64,000 nt of DNA, from positions 434,001-498,000 of the forward strand of contig NW_024067684.1 in assembly GCF_009389715.1 (NCBI RefSeq). Direction: 5' to 3'. The notes beneath the pieces were generated by a model that saw only the letters and a list, made by a program, of their open reading frames with translations, did not search any database and was not told the origin of the DNA. Origin of the DNA: Phoenix dactylifera (lineage: Eukaryota; Streptophyta; Magnoliopsida; Arecales; Arecaceae). A program made the position numbers and the translations under genes. Every line of letters starts with the position of its first letter. The first letter of the stretch is position 1. This document shows positions 35,685 through 53,989 of this stretch, piece after piece.

Positions 35685-38600
35685 GTTTGAAGTGCAGCAT
35701 AATTTGATTGACATATATCTAACTCCAGCCTGGTGGATATCTAACTCTATGGCAGATCCTTGACATCTTTTTTTCTTTTTTTTTCCCTGAATTGTTTTGG
35801 GGAAGGGCTACATTTGGCAGTATAATCTGTGTATGATTTGTATTCTTCATAAAATAGACTATAAAATTCTCACTGGTGAATTAAGTCATTTGAAAGCAGG
35901 AAGTATAGACACTCCATGCTGGTCACGGCCATATTTGTATGAAGTGGATAACTGGTACTGTTGGATATGGACTTGATAAGTGTCAAATACGGCAAATAAA
36001 CATCATGATTTTTTTTAATTAAAATGATTTTTGATCTTTCTGGCATATGCCAAGATACTTTTGGACTCGTGGGTACTTGTACGATACTATAGAGCTGCTA
36101 GTGGTCTATTTGGCTCAGGCTAAGTATGTGTTGGACCTGGATCTCCCGATAAAATAAATCAAAATTTGGCTTGCTTTCCTCCTATCCCATGCCCTAATTG
36201 CCTGTTCCCTAATTGAGAGAAGGGTGGAGAGAGGAAGAGAAGAATGAGAGTGAAGCAGTGCTTGCTGACAGATGCCAGCCCCCCTCTTTTTGCTTTCTTC
36301 ATTCTTCCTGCAAAACCTTCTTGTCACCTCATTCTCCTTGAGGCATGATTGAGACCTCTTTTTTCTCCCTTGGGTGCTGGGTTGTCTTCCCTTGGATCTT
36401 CATTAGTCACATGATGGTGAAATATGTGGTGCAGTCAAAGGGTTGAAGAAGCCCAGCAGTTCCCCTTAATCTTAACGTTTGCTGCATTTTTTTTTGGTTA
36501 TCTTGCGGCATTTTCTTTTAGGACAATTAAATGCTTGCTGCATTTATTTTTTATTAATTTATATATGTTTCATGCTTGTTTTTGCTGTGTTTATTTTTAT
36601 TTTGTTGCCAAATTCGTTTTATGGGGTAATCAAATGTTTGATGAACATATTATTATTGATTTCTATGTGCTTACTGCATCTATTCTGCTGTTTGGGTAAT
36701 ATATTAACATAGATGTAGTGTGTGTATGTGTTGTCAGTGTATATAGTATATATAATCATATCCTAGCTGAATCATACCTTGTCTTTCAACATTTGACCTA
36801 CTTTCTATATTATTTATACCTCTTATGGGAAAAAAAGTATACTTATCTCTTTTGAGGGATCAAAATCAACAGTACTCCTCCCCGGAAATCCCAATAGCCG
36901 GTCTCTCTCTACAATGAGTATAGTTGAGTGTTTCCTATCTCATCCGTTAGAGAGAGGGATATTTTTTATCCAGGGTAAGGCAACGGGGCCGACTTTCTTT
37001 CTATATGAAGATGAAAAAAGGAAAAGGGTCAAACATTTCTTACTTAAGAATATGACTGTATCCTTGTTGTCTATTTGCATTCTATACCCAATCTGTTCTT
37101 CCTAGTTTTGATATAATTGAAAAATATCTAGATAAAGAAGATAGGTAGCCATGCCCTGCCTTCCCATGCCTAAATCCCAGGCCATATAATTTGCTGCCAT
37201 GTGCAAGAAAATCAGGAATAAGAGGGATAATGAGACTCTTCCAGTTACTCAAATAAATAGAGTATATTTCCTAACATACCATCTAAACTGATCTTGTTGG
37301 TATCTATTCTTTCCTTGACTTGAGTATTTGTGCTTCGGTACTGCCACTCATAAGTCCCAACTTTGTCGAGTGAACTAGAGAACAAGATGATCAAGGGGTA
37401 TTAAGGGAAATATAATGCTTTACAAGAGAAACTGGATGTACCTGTTATATAAGGCATGGTAGAGGGGTATGTAGTGTTAGCTGCTAATAAACATGTCTTA
37501 CTTTGTTGTTGTGGCAAAACTATAAATAGCTTGATGACATATTCATAATTGGTGTTGGAGCCACATGGAAACACAGAACTTATAGTTCTTTCTTTGAATT
37601 TGGTGACCGCGTGCTTGAGTCACTAAAAACAAAGCATATTGGGTTTTCTATTTATAGTGGGTGCGAGCTTTAATGTAAAGCATGAGCGTTTTCCCGTTCC
37701 TCATAGGGATTCTGTCAAAATGCTGCCACTATGGATATTTAGATGTGAGCACTAAAAGTTCTCTTGTTAGTGGCCACTGGTAACGAAACTGAGAGCTGGT
37801 TCATTCTCTCTTGGTAAGTTTGTGGGCCAAAGGTATTTAATGATTATATTCCTCTGACTCAATAATGGAGGATGCTATGATATGCGGGTTTTATGAGGTT
37901 TACTAACGGAGATTTCTCTCTAAGGTGGTCGTGGACTCATGGGTGTGGGCTCATGGGTTTCAACTCCAGCATTGCAATAAGGTTTGAATTTGCAAACTAG
38001 TTTGCACTGTAGGATGCTGAAGGCTATGGATTAATCGCAGTGGATCCTGGGCTATGGTTTAGTTCCAACTCCTTTAAGAGTAACCTTGGTGTGATGTGAT
38101 GCATTATTCTTTTCTAGGGTTTATTTATGCTACAGAGAGCCTTTGGATTGTGAGGCTTGCGTGAGTCTTTTTTCCCTTTTTTATTGACTGAAGGGTGGCA
38201 CCATATGGGCTCTTATTTTGGGATCTTCTGCTCTCACCATGGATGTAGGCAAGTTGCATCTCACTTGTCTCTTTTTCCTTTTATTTTTTTGCTTTGCTTT
38301 TTTTTGTTTCTCTTTCTCGTGCCTGTGCATCTTCTGTTTGTAACAACTATACAGGAGGGAGTCTAGACATGGTTACTTAGCATCTATCCTAGATGATAAC
38401 AAGATTTGCTAAGCTTTGATTCATCACATTTTCAATCCCTTTAAAACTAATTTCTTTCTCCAAAAAATATATAAAAATAGGCCTTTCTTTTTTATTTTTT
38501 CGATCATTGGAGATGTGTCAAATGCAATGGCTAAATAATTTTCTATGAATCAATTATCAAGAATTCATTAGACACCACAGATAAATATATTACTCCACAC

Positions 38601-38755
38601 AACATTATCATTGCAATATTAGTAACCTAAGAAATATTCAAGCAAAAATATATTCTCATGAGAATAGGACCCTGGCCAAGTGGATGGTGGCCACTATAGT
38701 CCACGGTTGTGTGGCCAACAACCCATGGGAGAAGAAGAAGGCACCTTGTTGGAAT
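35685..38755. other. Intergenic DNA, no gene seen
   Basis: Reading frames here (for example 36115-36327, 36424-36712, 36914-37105) show no recognisable domain and no supporting splice structure. Around 38690-38760 the sequence resembles an LTR edge (GTGGCCAACAACCCATGGGAG), but no partner was found. Confidence 0.4.
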
Positions 38756-38784
38756 GTAGCACACGCACGCACACGCACATATGG

Positions 38785-38849
<65 letters not shown>

Positions 38850-38854
38850 GATAG

Positions 38855-38913
<59 letters not shown>
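38756..38913. repeat. Compound GATA / GA microsatellite
   Basis: A short CACACG stretch leads into about eight GATA units, GA units, GATAGA units, GATA again and a final GA run of about 40 bp ending near 38913. Confidence 0.95.
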
Positions 38914-38916
<3 letters not shown>

Positions 38917-39469
38917 TCTACTTAAATCTTAGGTTGGATTTGCATTAGAGAATCTGGATGTTGGTGTTGAGAGAGCTCGATTAAGGCACTTGGGGTCTAA
39001 AGTGAGGCTTTCTTGGAGAGAGAAGCTTCATAGGTAAATGCCTTCAAGAATTAGGAGAGAGGAAGTAGAGGCTATGGAGTTATTTTTAACTTGAAAGCGC
39101 TTTTTCGTTCTTTTCTTTTACTATTGCATCCACAAGGATTTGGATTTGGTGTGGGTCATATGGTGGGCCATTGGCTTGGATAGCTGATTTGGGTGGGACA
39201 TCAAGGGAGTACATGATTGAAAGTAGGGAGATGCCTCGATCCAACTGAAGGGTGCACAAAGGGATGGTGAGTGGGATCAGAGGATATATACATTTCTCCA
39301 AAGCTAGGGTTATGTCCCCTCCTGCTCCTCTCCCCTTGACTAGAATGGCCAAGCCTTTTTCTTACTATAGCTGCACCAATAAGGTTGTTACAGTGCTAGT
39401 CAATTACATCTGGTAAATTGATAAGAGTTTTAATGGAAGGGTGGTTCATGATTAAAATTGTTGTAGATC

Positions 39470-40430
39470 TCAATGAAGCTTTATAGAGCAGTGTTGTGGT
39501 GGACAGGCGATCCTAATGAGGGCATATGGAGTGATTTCCCCCAGAGCATGCATGGGAGCAAGCATGATGCTTAACCATTTTATCAAGTCTAATCCTCTTT
39601 TGACTAGGCTGGTACTAAATCCTAGGCTGGTGATGGATTCCTTTCACCTGATGTAATTAACATGACTGAGATATGCCTACAGGTCAGGAAATTGAGCTTA
39701 TGATTTTAAGAGTACCTAAACGCCAATAAATGTTCAATTAAAAGTATCATACACGTTACTGTGTCTTCATAAAGCAGTGTTGTGGAGGGCAGGTAAATAG
39801 GCAGTATATTGAGCATTTTTTTTCTTTTATTGATCTAAGGACTCATAGAAGTGAGGATGATTTTTAGGCATAGCATCAAATCCGAAGTGGTGTCCAAAAT
39901 TTAGAGTAGCATCCACATAACCAGATGGGCAAGGGTATTAGTTGAGTTTGATAGCTTGTTGGCATAACCTTGTTTTAACTTTTGACTTGGGGGACATCAA
40001 GACCCAAATAGATGGTGAAGGATCGCTTTCACCCAAAGTCTATAAAATGATGAAATTAGGATTTTGGGAGCACCTAAAATTCACCATAGTGTATGCTTAA
40101 AATAATATTATACATGTAACTTTGTCTTTATAAAGCAGTGGTGGTCCACATTTACTAATGAGGGTGTATTGGAGTGGTTTTCTTTACCTCTCATGGGATT
40201 GACAATTAAAGCAAGGCATAGGATTGAAGCTGAAATGTTGTCCAAAACTCAGTATTATCAGCTGCTACTTATGAATATCTGCTAGAGGATTGGCAAGGAA
40301 AATAATTATATTTGAGAGCTTGTTGGTCTAGCTCTGTTTGACTGTCTAGGGCGGTACTGCATCTGAAGGAGATGGTAATGCAGTGCTTTCACCTAAAATT
40401 CAGTACACTTGAGTGACACACACCTAGTGA
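39470..40430 (+). repeat. Three tandem, strongly diverged units of about 300-360 bp
   Basis: Each unit opens with a version of TTTATAAAGCAGTGTTGTGG (about 39480, 39768 and 40131). CCTAATGAGGGCATATGGAGTG in unit 1 recurs as ACTAATGAGGGTGTATTGGAGTG in unit 3. Later come GGTGATGGATTCCTTTCACC, GGTGAAGGATCGCTTTCACC and GGTAATGCAGTGCTTTCACC, one per unit. Units 1 and 2 both carry ATTTTAAGAGTACCTAAA / ATTTTGGGAGCACCTAAA and TATCATACACGTTACTGTGT / TATTATACATGTAACTTTGT before the next unit starts. No open frame runs through the units. Origin unknown. Confidence 0.75.
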
Positions 40431-43400
40431 TTAGAAATGACAAGATTAGGAGATGGCTCAGTTTCTGGTTTTGCTGATCTATATATTCTTAATGAAGTCC
40501 ATTGCTAATACTGAAGTTTTGCATTCTAGGCAATACCATTTTAAGACGTGTCGGCAAAAGTGCTACAGTAAATGGCACTAACTAGAAGCCAACAGAGACT
40601 AAACTGCAAAACGGTCAAATACTACATTTCTTGTTAAGTCCAAAAATGAGTGAAGTAAATGTTAAACAACTTGCTGCTAACATATGGATTTTGAATTTAT
40701 TTCTTCTGGATCATGTTTTATTTTGGTATACAAGCATCTGCCAAGTTGTTAAGTTTTTCTGTTTATTTGTTTTACTATAGGAGACATTTTGAGCCCCACT
40801 GAGCTTTTGCTAATTGTAGTAGTCTGCTTGCAACATGGAGGAGGATTATGAAACCGGCTGTGATTTTATGACATGAATCTATCAGCGCCACCCTCAGTAT
40901 TTTGCGGTAATATCTGATGAATTCTGTCCGGTGGTGGATACATATATGATGCAGAATTCGGCTGATATGATATTAATTACTGGAGAAGTGTGAGGACCTG
41001 GGCATTCAGTTGGCATTTTACGAGGCATTTGTTGTTTTTATTAGGGTATTTATCTCTCCTGCTGCATTGTTTCTATGTGTGTTTTCAATCCTGCAGCTAT
41101 CTTCTCAAATCCACATCTGACACTAGCAAATAGCACATCATTCTGGTGGTAATGTGGAAGGTTCTGCTTGAAGGATGAAATCTTACAAATAAACATGAAA
41201 AACATCTTCTATGACAAGCAATTAAATATAATTATTTGTATGACAGTGAAGATTTATCTTTAAAAAAATGTTGTGCAGGGACTTGTGAGGACAAATTTCT
41301 GTTAAAATAAAATATTATAATTTTTTATGCTCAGAAAAAAAAATCTGTTAATAATACATTATAATCTAGCCTAGGAATTCATGGTATGTTGAGAATGCTA
41401 ATTGACATATGAAACCAAGGAACCCAAATGGTTGGTCCGGTGGATTGTTTATTTGTCATGCTCGTGAAAGCTGCATGCTTCGTTCTGATGTTTAGCTGAT
41501 AATTCTTGAAAATATTTCAGAGGGTATCAGTTAGACCTTGCAGATTCTAGCATCTGGGAGTGGCTATGCTTTGTTTTTGGTATCTACTGCTTGATCCAGG
41601 TAAAACGAATCCCTTTAACCTGTTGTAGCCCAACCTCTGGTTGACGACGCTAATCCAAAGCTCAGCAGATGGATTTGGATTGTGATTGTATGGTCATGAC
41701 AGGCATTGAACATGGCAAATGATATTTAGAATCATCTCTGCATTTTTTTCGTAACTGATGGGTCATCCTTTGCAAAATCCCTATTCTTTTTATTATGATT
41801 CTTGAAAAATTAATTAGAAACAGAAATAATTCAGAATGAGGCTCATTATGGATACTTATGTCGAATAAATCAAACAGCAGTTGTCAAGGCATGGTAATAA
41901 TTTATTTGTCAGAAGGCTGGAGAGAGTTTGAGGAAAACTTGACCGGTTATAAGCATGCTCAAGTCATGGTTGACAAAAAAGGTGCAAGATGATCACAGCA
42001 AGTATGGCATTCCTTTGTGATTCATTTGGTCTCTCATAGTTTGGTCTAGAAACACTGGGTGACGTGGTAATTCGGTTCTCATGTAAGTGATTCGGTGAAT
42101 GATGTGCCTGCTTCATAATTATTTAGAGCTTAAATAAACTACAAGCAAGAATAGACCTTATAAATTATATGTTTGACTTTGCATAATGAACAGGGCTTCA
42201 TTCATTCAACACAGCAAAAAAAAAAAAAAGAGAACTCTGCATGCGTGTTTAAATCAAGATGACTATGCAGTGCTAGGGCTCTTTTTGTTTGTGTAGTTAG
42301 GTGTTCTATTCCTACTTGTGATGAGGTTAGGATGCATAGAACTTGCATTCTAGTTAATGTGTATGCCGGTGTTTTTGTAGGAATCGAGCCAGTTGGCTTG
42401 TCTCTCTCCAAAGTTCCATTCTGTGGCCTGCAGGAACCAAAAAAAGAAATCCATGAAGATTTTTCCCCCCCATCCCCCATGATTTGAGCTAGCCTATTGC
42501 CGCTGGATTATTCAAATAAGTGTTTAATCTTTTATCTTTTATTTGGTTGAAAAAGCTCGGCAACCGGCCGGAAGGACAGATGTTGATTAGTTGACCTTCA
42601 GTTTGAATGAGAAACCAAATAATAGGAAACCTACCTTCAGCATCCGCATTGAAATTTACTTCTCAAACATGGGAAAAACAGTATATCAGGTTGCAATCCC
42701 TATTATTCACCCAAATATATCTACAACAAAATTATTTTGAAAACAAATTATGATGGTTGTAATAGGTGTCACCTGCCATTTTAATGAAAATAAAAAAACA
42801 AATAAAAGAAAACTAATGATGTAATTTCGTCATATCACTACTAGCTAAAATAAAATAATTTTTTGCAATCCTGACATATAATAAATGGCATCCATCATTC
42901 TCATTTATATAATCGCCGTCTTAATCAAAAAACTGATGGCTGATGACTATTATTTAAATTCATTTATTTATTTATTTTCAAAAAGTAATGGTGTTTTGAT
43001 GCGAGAGTATGAAAGAGAGTGATACAACCAACAGATTTCCTTCCCTTTTTTTATTTTTTATTTTATTTTTTTGTTTGACGTGTTTTACTGGCATCAGGAT
43101 CCTAGGATCTAAAAGTCAACTAGTAAATGATGCAGAGGATAACCGGTTGAGTTTTCTCAATTTTCCTTTCTAGCCGATTATGATGCCCTTTTCCTAATTG
43201 TTCTCGTAACAGGTATCTGCATGCTTATCCCAGCCCTTAACCTGCTAGATATCTGCATGCTGAGTCAGGCGGGTGCTTCACTTACCACCTGTCGATATTC
43301 TTTATGAGAGCAATCGCATTGGTAGTTTCCTTGCTAATAGGGGTTGCATGAGCACTCAGCTGCTGTTGTGGAGTGCTTCATATTTTCATAATTCGATTTT

Positions 43401-43440
43401 TACCGTTTTGTACTTTCAGCTAGTCCAGTGAAAAAGGTGT
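40431..43440. other. Intergenic DNA, no gene seen
   Basis: No domain-bearing frame and no clear element ends. A frame at 42202-42480 (minus) begins in A-rich and C-rich simple sequence and is judged chance. Confidence 0.4.
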
Positions 43441-43446
43441 TTTGAC

Positions 43447-44000
43447 CTGAAGATTGAAATGGATGGTGATTGTGGTAGTAATAACGAGCGCACTAATGAT
43501 GTGTATTAGTAGTGGTGGTGACGGTAGAGGCACCAACGATGGGCACTGGTAGCAATAATAGTAATGGTGAGGCGGAGATCCTAGAGTGATGACTGTTTGA
43601 TGGAAGAAGATGGTGGAAGCAGCAATGGCAGCAATAGTAGCATTGGTACCGGAGAAAAGTTGGCACCAACGGCAATAATGGTAGTTCCATGATGGCGGTG
43701 GCGGTGGCAGTGGCAAAGATGGTGGCGGTGGACTACTAAACTAGAAAATGGGTGGGGAAGGAAGAAGCTCGGGAAAGTCAGATAGGGCATATGAATCCCC
43801 ATCTGCCCTTTCATCTGCCTTAGAAGAAGTCTCATCCGAACCAAGATATCATCCCTTTTCTCCTGAACCAATAGTTCCCTTTTATCCCAAACCAAGATAG
43901 TGGCGACAATAATGGTGGTAATGGTGGTGGAGACAACGATAGTAGCAATTCACAGCAATGATAGTGACAATGAAGGTGGTATAGGTGGTGGAGATGAACA
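43447..44000. repeat. GGT/AAT-rich cryptic trinucleotide block
   Basis: About 550 bp dominated by GGTGGTGG, GGTAGTAATAA, GGCGGTGGCGGTGG and AATAGTAATGG words with no fixed period. On the minus strand it gives His- and Ser-rich frames (43420-43895), which are products of the composition. One 40-bp theme (GATAGTAGCAAT...GGTGGTGGAGA) occurs twice near the right edge. Confidence 0.6.
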
Positions 44001-44214
44001 AAAGTCATATGGAACGAGCACCAAAGAAGAAAATATGGAGCATGCTTTTTATTTTGCCATGCTTTCTCTAGTGCCTATCTTAAAGAAGAAATCTAAAAGT
44101 CATAAAGTCCTACTAATAAACTTGTTAGTCTCATGATTAAAAAATAAAAAAAAAAGAAAATCGTGCATGGCATCTTCTTTCTTCCTCGTTTTCCAAAATA
44201 TGCTTTTTATCGAT

Positions 44215-44690
44215 ATATATACTAGATGGCCAAGTAATACACACCAAGCAAATTGATCATTTAGCAAGCTAATACATATGAAAAATCGACACATAGTTTC
44301 TAGAACATGGTATTTACCAGTATATAGTACATGGTCAGATGATACATACTTAGCAAATTAGTCATCTAGTAACCCAATACACATCTCTAAGAAATTGATA
44401 TGCAGTTTTTATAATATCATATTCACTAGTATACACTATATAGTTGGTGATACACACTCATCAATTTTCTGATATATACTGCAAGTTTATTTGATATAGA
44501 CTTAGCAGTAATTTAATACATATATTCAGGTAAATTGATACATATTTTTCAGAACATATTTTTTACCAGTACACACTATATGGTCAAGTGATATACACTA
44601 AGCATGTAAGTGATATACACCAAGTAATTAATACATACTTTTTAAACAATAACATTCATCGGTATCGGTACACAGTTTCTTAGCTTTGTT
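44215..44690 (+). repeat. About four tandem units of about 115 bp around GATACACAC / AAATTGATA words
   Basis: Four successive units, starting near 44221, 44329, 44441 and 44578, begin with a version of ACATGGTCAAGTGATACACAC (AGATGGCCAAGTAATACACA, CATGGTCAGATGATACATA, TATAGTTGGTGATACACACT, TATGGTCAAGTGATATACAC). They continue with AGCAAATTGATCATTTAG-like words, AATACATAT and TACCAGTATA/CACTAGTATA. Divergence is high. No coding function is apparent. Confidence 0.7.
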
Positions 44691-47600
44691 TAACATAAGA
44701 AATTATATACATATCATTTTTTAGATTCTATAAACTCTTAGTTGCAAAGATCCAAAAAAGGACAGGAGAATTTGGACAAGGAAAAAGGGACTTAGGAGAA
44801 GAAGGAAACCCTCACGGATGTGATAGACGGCTTGATAAGGAAAAAATAGATGGAGAGGCTTGATGAGGAAAAAAAAAAAGATACAGATGGTCTCTCTTAG
44901 TAGATGATCTTTCTTGGCGCATTTTCTTTTTGTTTTTTAAGTTATCGCATTAACAGACTCCGTTAGTAGGAGTCTTGTTGCTATTTGACTTTTGGGTGTC
45001 CTCTTTAAGATGGCGTTAGAAGAAACGTGGCAAAATAGGAGTTTCGTTCTATATGATATTCCAAAGTGCTTGACCCATATGATTTTTGTATGGAGAAGAT
45101 AAAAGATATGAGTTTTATATTTTTGAAAAAGATAAAGAAAGAATTCTTTACTTTTATTTTTATATAGATAGTAAAAATAAATTTTAAAAATAGAAACAAA
45201 TAATAGCACTAGGTAAATTTTACTTAGATTTTTATAATTTTATTTTTAAAAATAAAAAGAAAAAATGCTGCCAAATATCCAGAAAGATTAATAGGTATGC
45301 CTATTTTATTTATTCTACATTCCTTTACTTATTAACTACTTATAAATTTTAATTTCTAAATATTAATATTTTTATTAAATATAATAAATTATAGTAATAT
45401 AACTATTATACACAATATAAATATAATTATTAAATAATATTAGTTCTTTTATTTGAAAAGTGGACCTCATAAACGGAATCAAAATACTGTTTGGCTCAAT
45501 GTCCCAAAGATTTTCCTTTCCGACAGGTTGACCAAATGGAGTAGAGACGTTAGTAATTTGGACTAGTTAGCTATGGTCAAAAGATAGAGAGAGTTCTTTC
45601 ATACAGACTTTTGACCTGCTCGCTAAGAGCCCATGTCATGGCTGACATACGTAGCGCCGGCAAAATAATAGCATCAATAAATATAGGAGTTATTCTGAGC
45701 CCGAGTAGGTACTCCGCACCTCTACGCCATCTTCTTTCTTTTGACTCTATTACTTATACTCATATTAGAGCTGTGTAGGCAGCCGTTGCATCAAAAAATA
45801 TTATATATTAACTTTTGATTTAATTACCAAAAGAAATGAAAGCTACGCCGACAATGTAACCTAATACGCTCCCACCACCAACTGGCCGTTGAATTCCTTT
45901 GGAAAAATGGCTGAACGTATCAAGAGGTGTAACCGGATTTTTTTTTTTTTATAGCAATACATCCATAACTTAGCATTCCACTTTCTTGGACTCCTGTTTG
46001 ATCATCTCCTTCCTAAATGAAATAGTGATGGTTAGGTTCCGTTATTTTTTTTTCCAAAAAAGAAAAGAATTAGACTAGATCATATGAAGTCGGCATTTGT
46101 GTGTTTTGTAGTTCAGACTTCGGAAGATGGAAAACTTTAAACAAGATGCTGGTTTCCTCTATGGGAAAGAGTTGGGTAGGAAAACTACATACTTGTGCAT
46201 TCTCTACATTTTGATAGGGAACTCAATTTCCAGTCCTCATCCTATCAATCGTGTCAAGCCCTCTCTCAATGGAAGTAGCTCATCCTTGGGAATGGAATTA
46301 TTGGGAATCTTTTTGACAATTGCTTATTAATATGTAACCAATTAATCATCAAGCAGTAATTGCTTGCTAAGGCTGCATAGCGGATTGGGTTGGAATTGGA
46401 ATTGGCAAACTCCAAATGGAATCTGTATTCCGATCATATAAATAATTGAATCCAAGCCTGATCCATTGCCATTCTAATTAAACCAGATTAACATTCAAAT
46501 TTTGATAATCCATTAGATTTTTTTAGTTTAAACCAAATCAGAAGTAACCCAAACACAAATCACAATAGTTGTAAACATATTATTTATTTAATTAAATTTA
46601 AATATGTAATGAATTGAAAATAACAATTAAATGCATATAGACATGATCAGCAATTCGCATCATATATGGGGCACAAGCATATGTAGATTATAATTTAATG
46701 ACTAATTGAATAGAAGTGATTACTATAAGTAATTTTTTAGATCCCACAAGGGTGGTGAAATTGATTCAAGTCTGAATTGAGGTACTTAATGTTCCAAATA
46801 TAATCCATATCTACATAGGGTCAATTTGATCCATGCCCAATCCAAGTAGCTTTGATTTGAATTAAATTTTATTATTTTATGGGGATTGATCTTAAATCAA
46901 AACTGGGTTAATCTAATCCACCTCTAGTCCTATTTGCTGCTCCATGGATAGCCAACATGTAAGGAGATGTTTGTCTTCATGGTTCCCTTCATGTAGGATC
47001 TAAAAGACCTAGTTTGTTGAAGTCCCACAATAGTGATCATAGGAACATGAGGCAATGCCTGGCGCATGTTAGAATTTTGGCTGGCCAAGATAATGACATA
47101 CCATACCTCTGCTTGCAGCTGCTTGATTTGAGAGGTGACATCTAATGCAGCTGCTTGATTTGGCCAAGATAATGACACTCTTTCTTCCCCTTTTTGTCTA
47201 GGTAAAATGGGTAACAAATCTTCAGGTGCATTGTTGCTTGACAACAACTAATCTAATGTAGGTAAAAAATCCTAAAGAAATTTTTAACCTGTACAAGATC
47301 AAACTAGGACAATAAAAAGCACAAACCAAATTAAAATTCAAATCAGAAGTTAACAAGATCAAACTAGAAATAAAAATTCTGAAGAAAAGAACTAGAAAAT
47401 AAAAGTTCACACCTCATCTTCTTGTTCGAGATTTAGTCTTGCACCTACAATCTTGATATGGCCTCTAGAAGAACCCTATTTTCTCACTTTCGATTCGTAG
47501 CCTCGAGCCATGAGCTCTTAAGCAATCTCTCATTGGTCAAGAAATTTAAAAAGGATACTCTTTTGTTGGAGGAGAGGAAGCTGTCCATTGCACTTTGGAA

Positions 47601-47740
47601 CTTGTTATTTTTTGGCTTTTTTAGTTGTATTCGTATCAGTTTTAGAAGAAAAAAAAAACAAAGAAAAAAAAAGAACAAATGGTATGTTGATAGCTCTCGT
47701 CTCATAATTGTCCACGTCATTGTTTTTTTGGAAGCAATCG
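44691..47740. other. Intergenic DNA with a possible element at 46377-46927
   Basis: The part before 45470 is very AT-rich. Bases 46377-46927 look like another hAT-type non-autonomous element: GGATTGGGTTGGAATTGG at the left, AATCTAATCCACCTCTAG at the right (TAGAGGTGGATTAGATT in reverse), with CCATTGCCATTCTAATT inside. No target duplication was found. The frame at 46930-47247 (minus) has no recognised domain and includes a short local duplication of GCAGCTGCTTGATTT. Confidence 0.35.
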
Positions 47741-47783
47741 TGGCCGGCGAGTCATCATCGGTGATGGACGGTTCAGCGTGCGA

Positions 47784-47947
47784 CACGTGGAGTCTATGGT
47801 TTACCACTTCCGCTTGCTTTCCTCCGACCATCCCAGCCAATTCGGACGCCCTCTCACCCCGCTCCAATAAATAATCCCTTGCCCCCTCCCCTTCTCCTCT
47901 CTTCTATTTCATTCAGTTCTCTCATCTACGACGAAATCGACCGATCC
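47784..47947 (+). promoter_or_regulatory. Proximal promoter and leader of the monodehydroascorbate reductase gene
   Basis: A G-box CACGTG (47784-47789, in GACACGTGGAG) lies about 160 bp before the start codon. A CCAAT motif (47837-47841) and a TATA-like AATAAATAA (about 47866-47874) follow. The leader after it is CT-rich (CCCCTTCTCCTCTCTTC), as in many plant 5' UTRs. G-boxes of this ACGTGG form can bind bZIP factors and often mediate light or ABA/stress responses (general knowledge); here that is inference. Confidence 0.55.
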
Positions 47948-53355
<5,408 letters not shown>

Positions 53356-53989
53356 TTCCAGAGTTGAGCTGGAAATTGGGCAGTCTGTATGGTCGGCAAT
53401 TGCATTTTCTTTTCTGATAGATTGTCAACTTGATGGTGGTTGAGTTAGTGTCTATGAACTTAAAATAACAATGTTGCTGTGTCTTTGGTGTGGACCACCT
53501 ATAAACTTTCAATGTTGCCACCTCTTTGGTGGACCTTCAGTTAAACTGATTCCCTAATAATTTTATTTGTCAATACCTTTCTCAATCTATTTTTATTGAC
53601 TTTCTAACTCGTAGCAGGTTCTCTATGTTTTAATGGAGTGCGGGGTAAATATTCCTCCACATTTTAATATTTTTTTCTATAAATTGCTATTACTGGTCAA
53701 AGATAGGATGTCTATTTAGATCCTTAGACCATGGCTGTGATATACTATATACCATCTTCTAAGTTTGAACTGGTACAAGACTATAAAATGCAGTTCTTTT
53801 GGTCTAAAGTGAAAACTTGGGAAAATGCAATTAAAATTGTTAAATTGAATTTTATCTTATAAGCATTGCTCTTATATATATATGATCCATTTTTGGGCAC
53901 TACTTTTTAACATCCCAAATATTCTCATAAAAACAGATGTGCTTGCAATCCTATAACAGCTTTAATAAGATATCCACAAGTGAAGCCTT

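Noticed and set aside
36840..37110. Possible organelle DNA insertion
   Set aside because: The composition and the frame at 36914-37105 looked organelle-like for a moment, but I recognise no plastid or mitochondrial gene.
39086..39352. 88-residue minus-strand frame next to the GATA/GA microsatellite
   Set aside because: No domain, no splice context and no leader; kept as chance.
38756..40430. CRISPR-like array
   Set aside because: The repeats are simple sequence or long diverged units without constant short repeats and unique spacers; the window is eukaryotic nuclear DNA.
43420..43895. His/Ser/Leu-rich minus-strand frames
   Set aside because: Produced by the GGT/AAT-rich low-complexity block.
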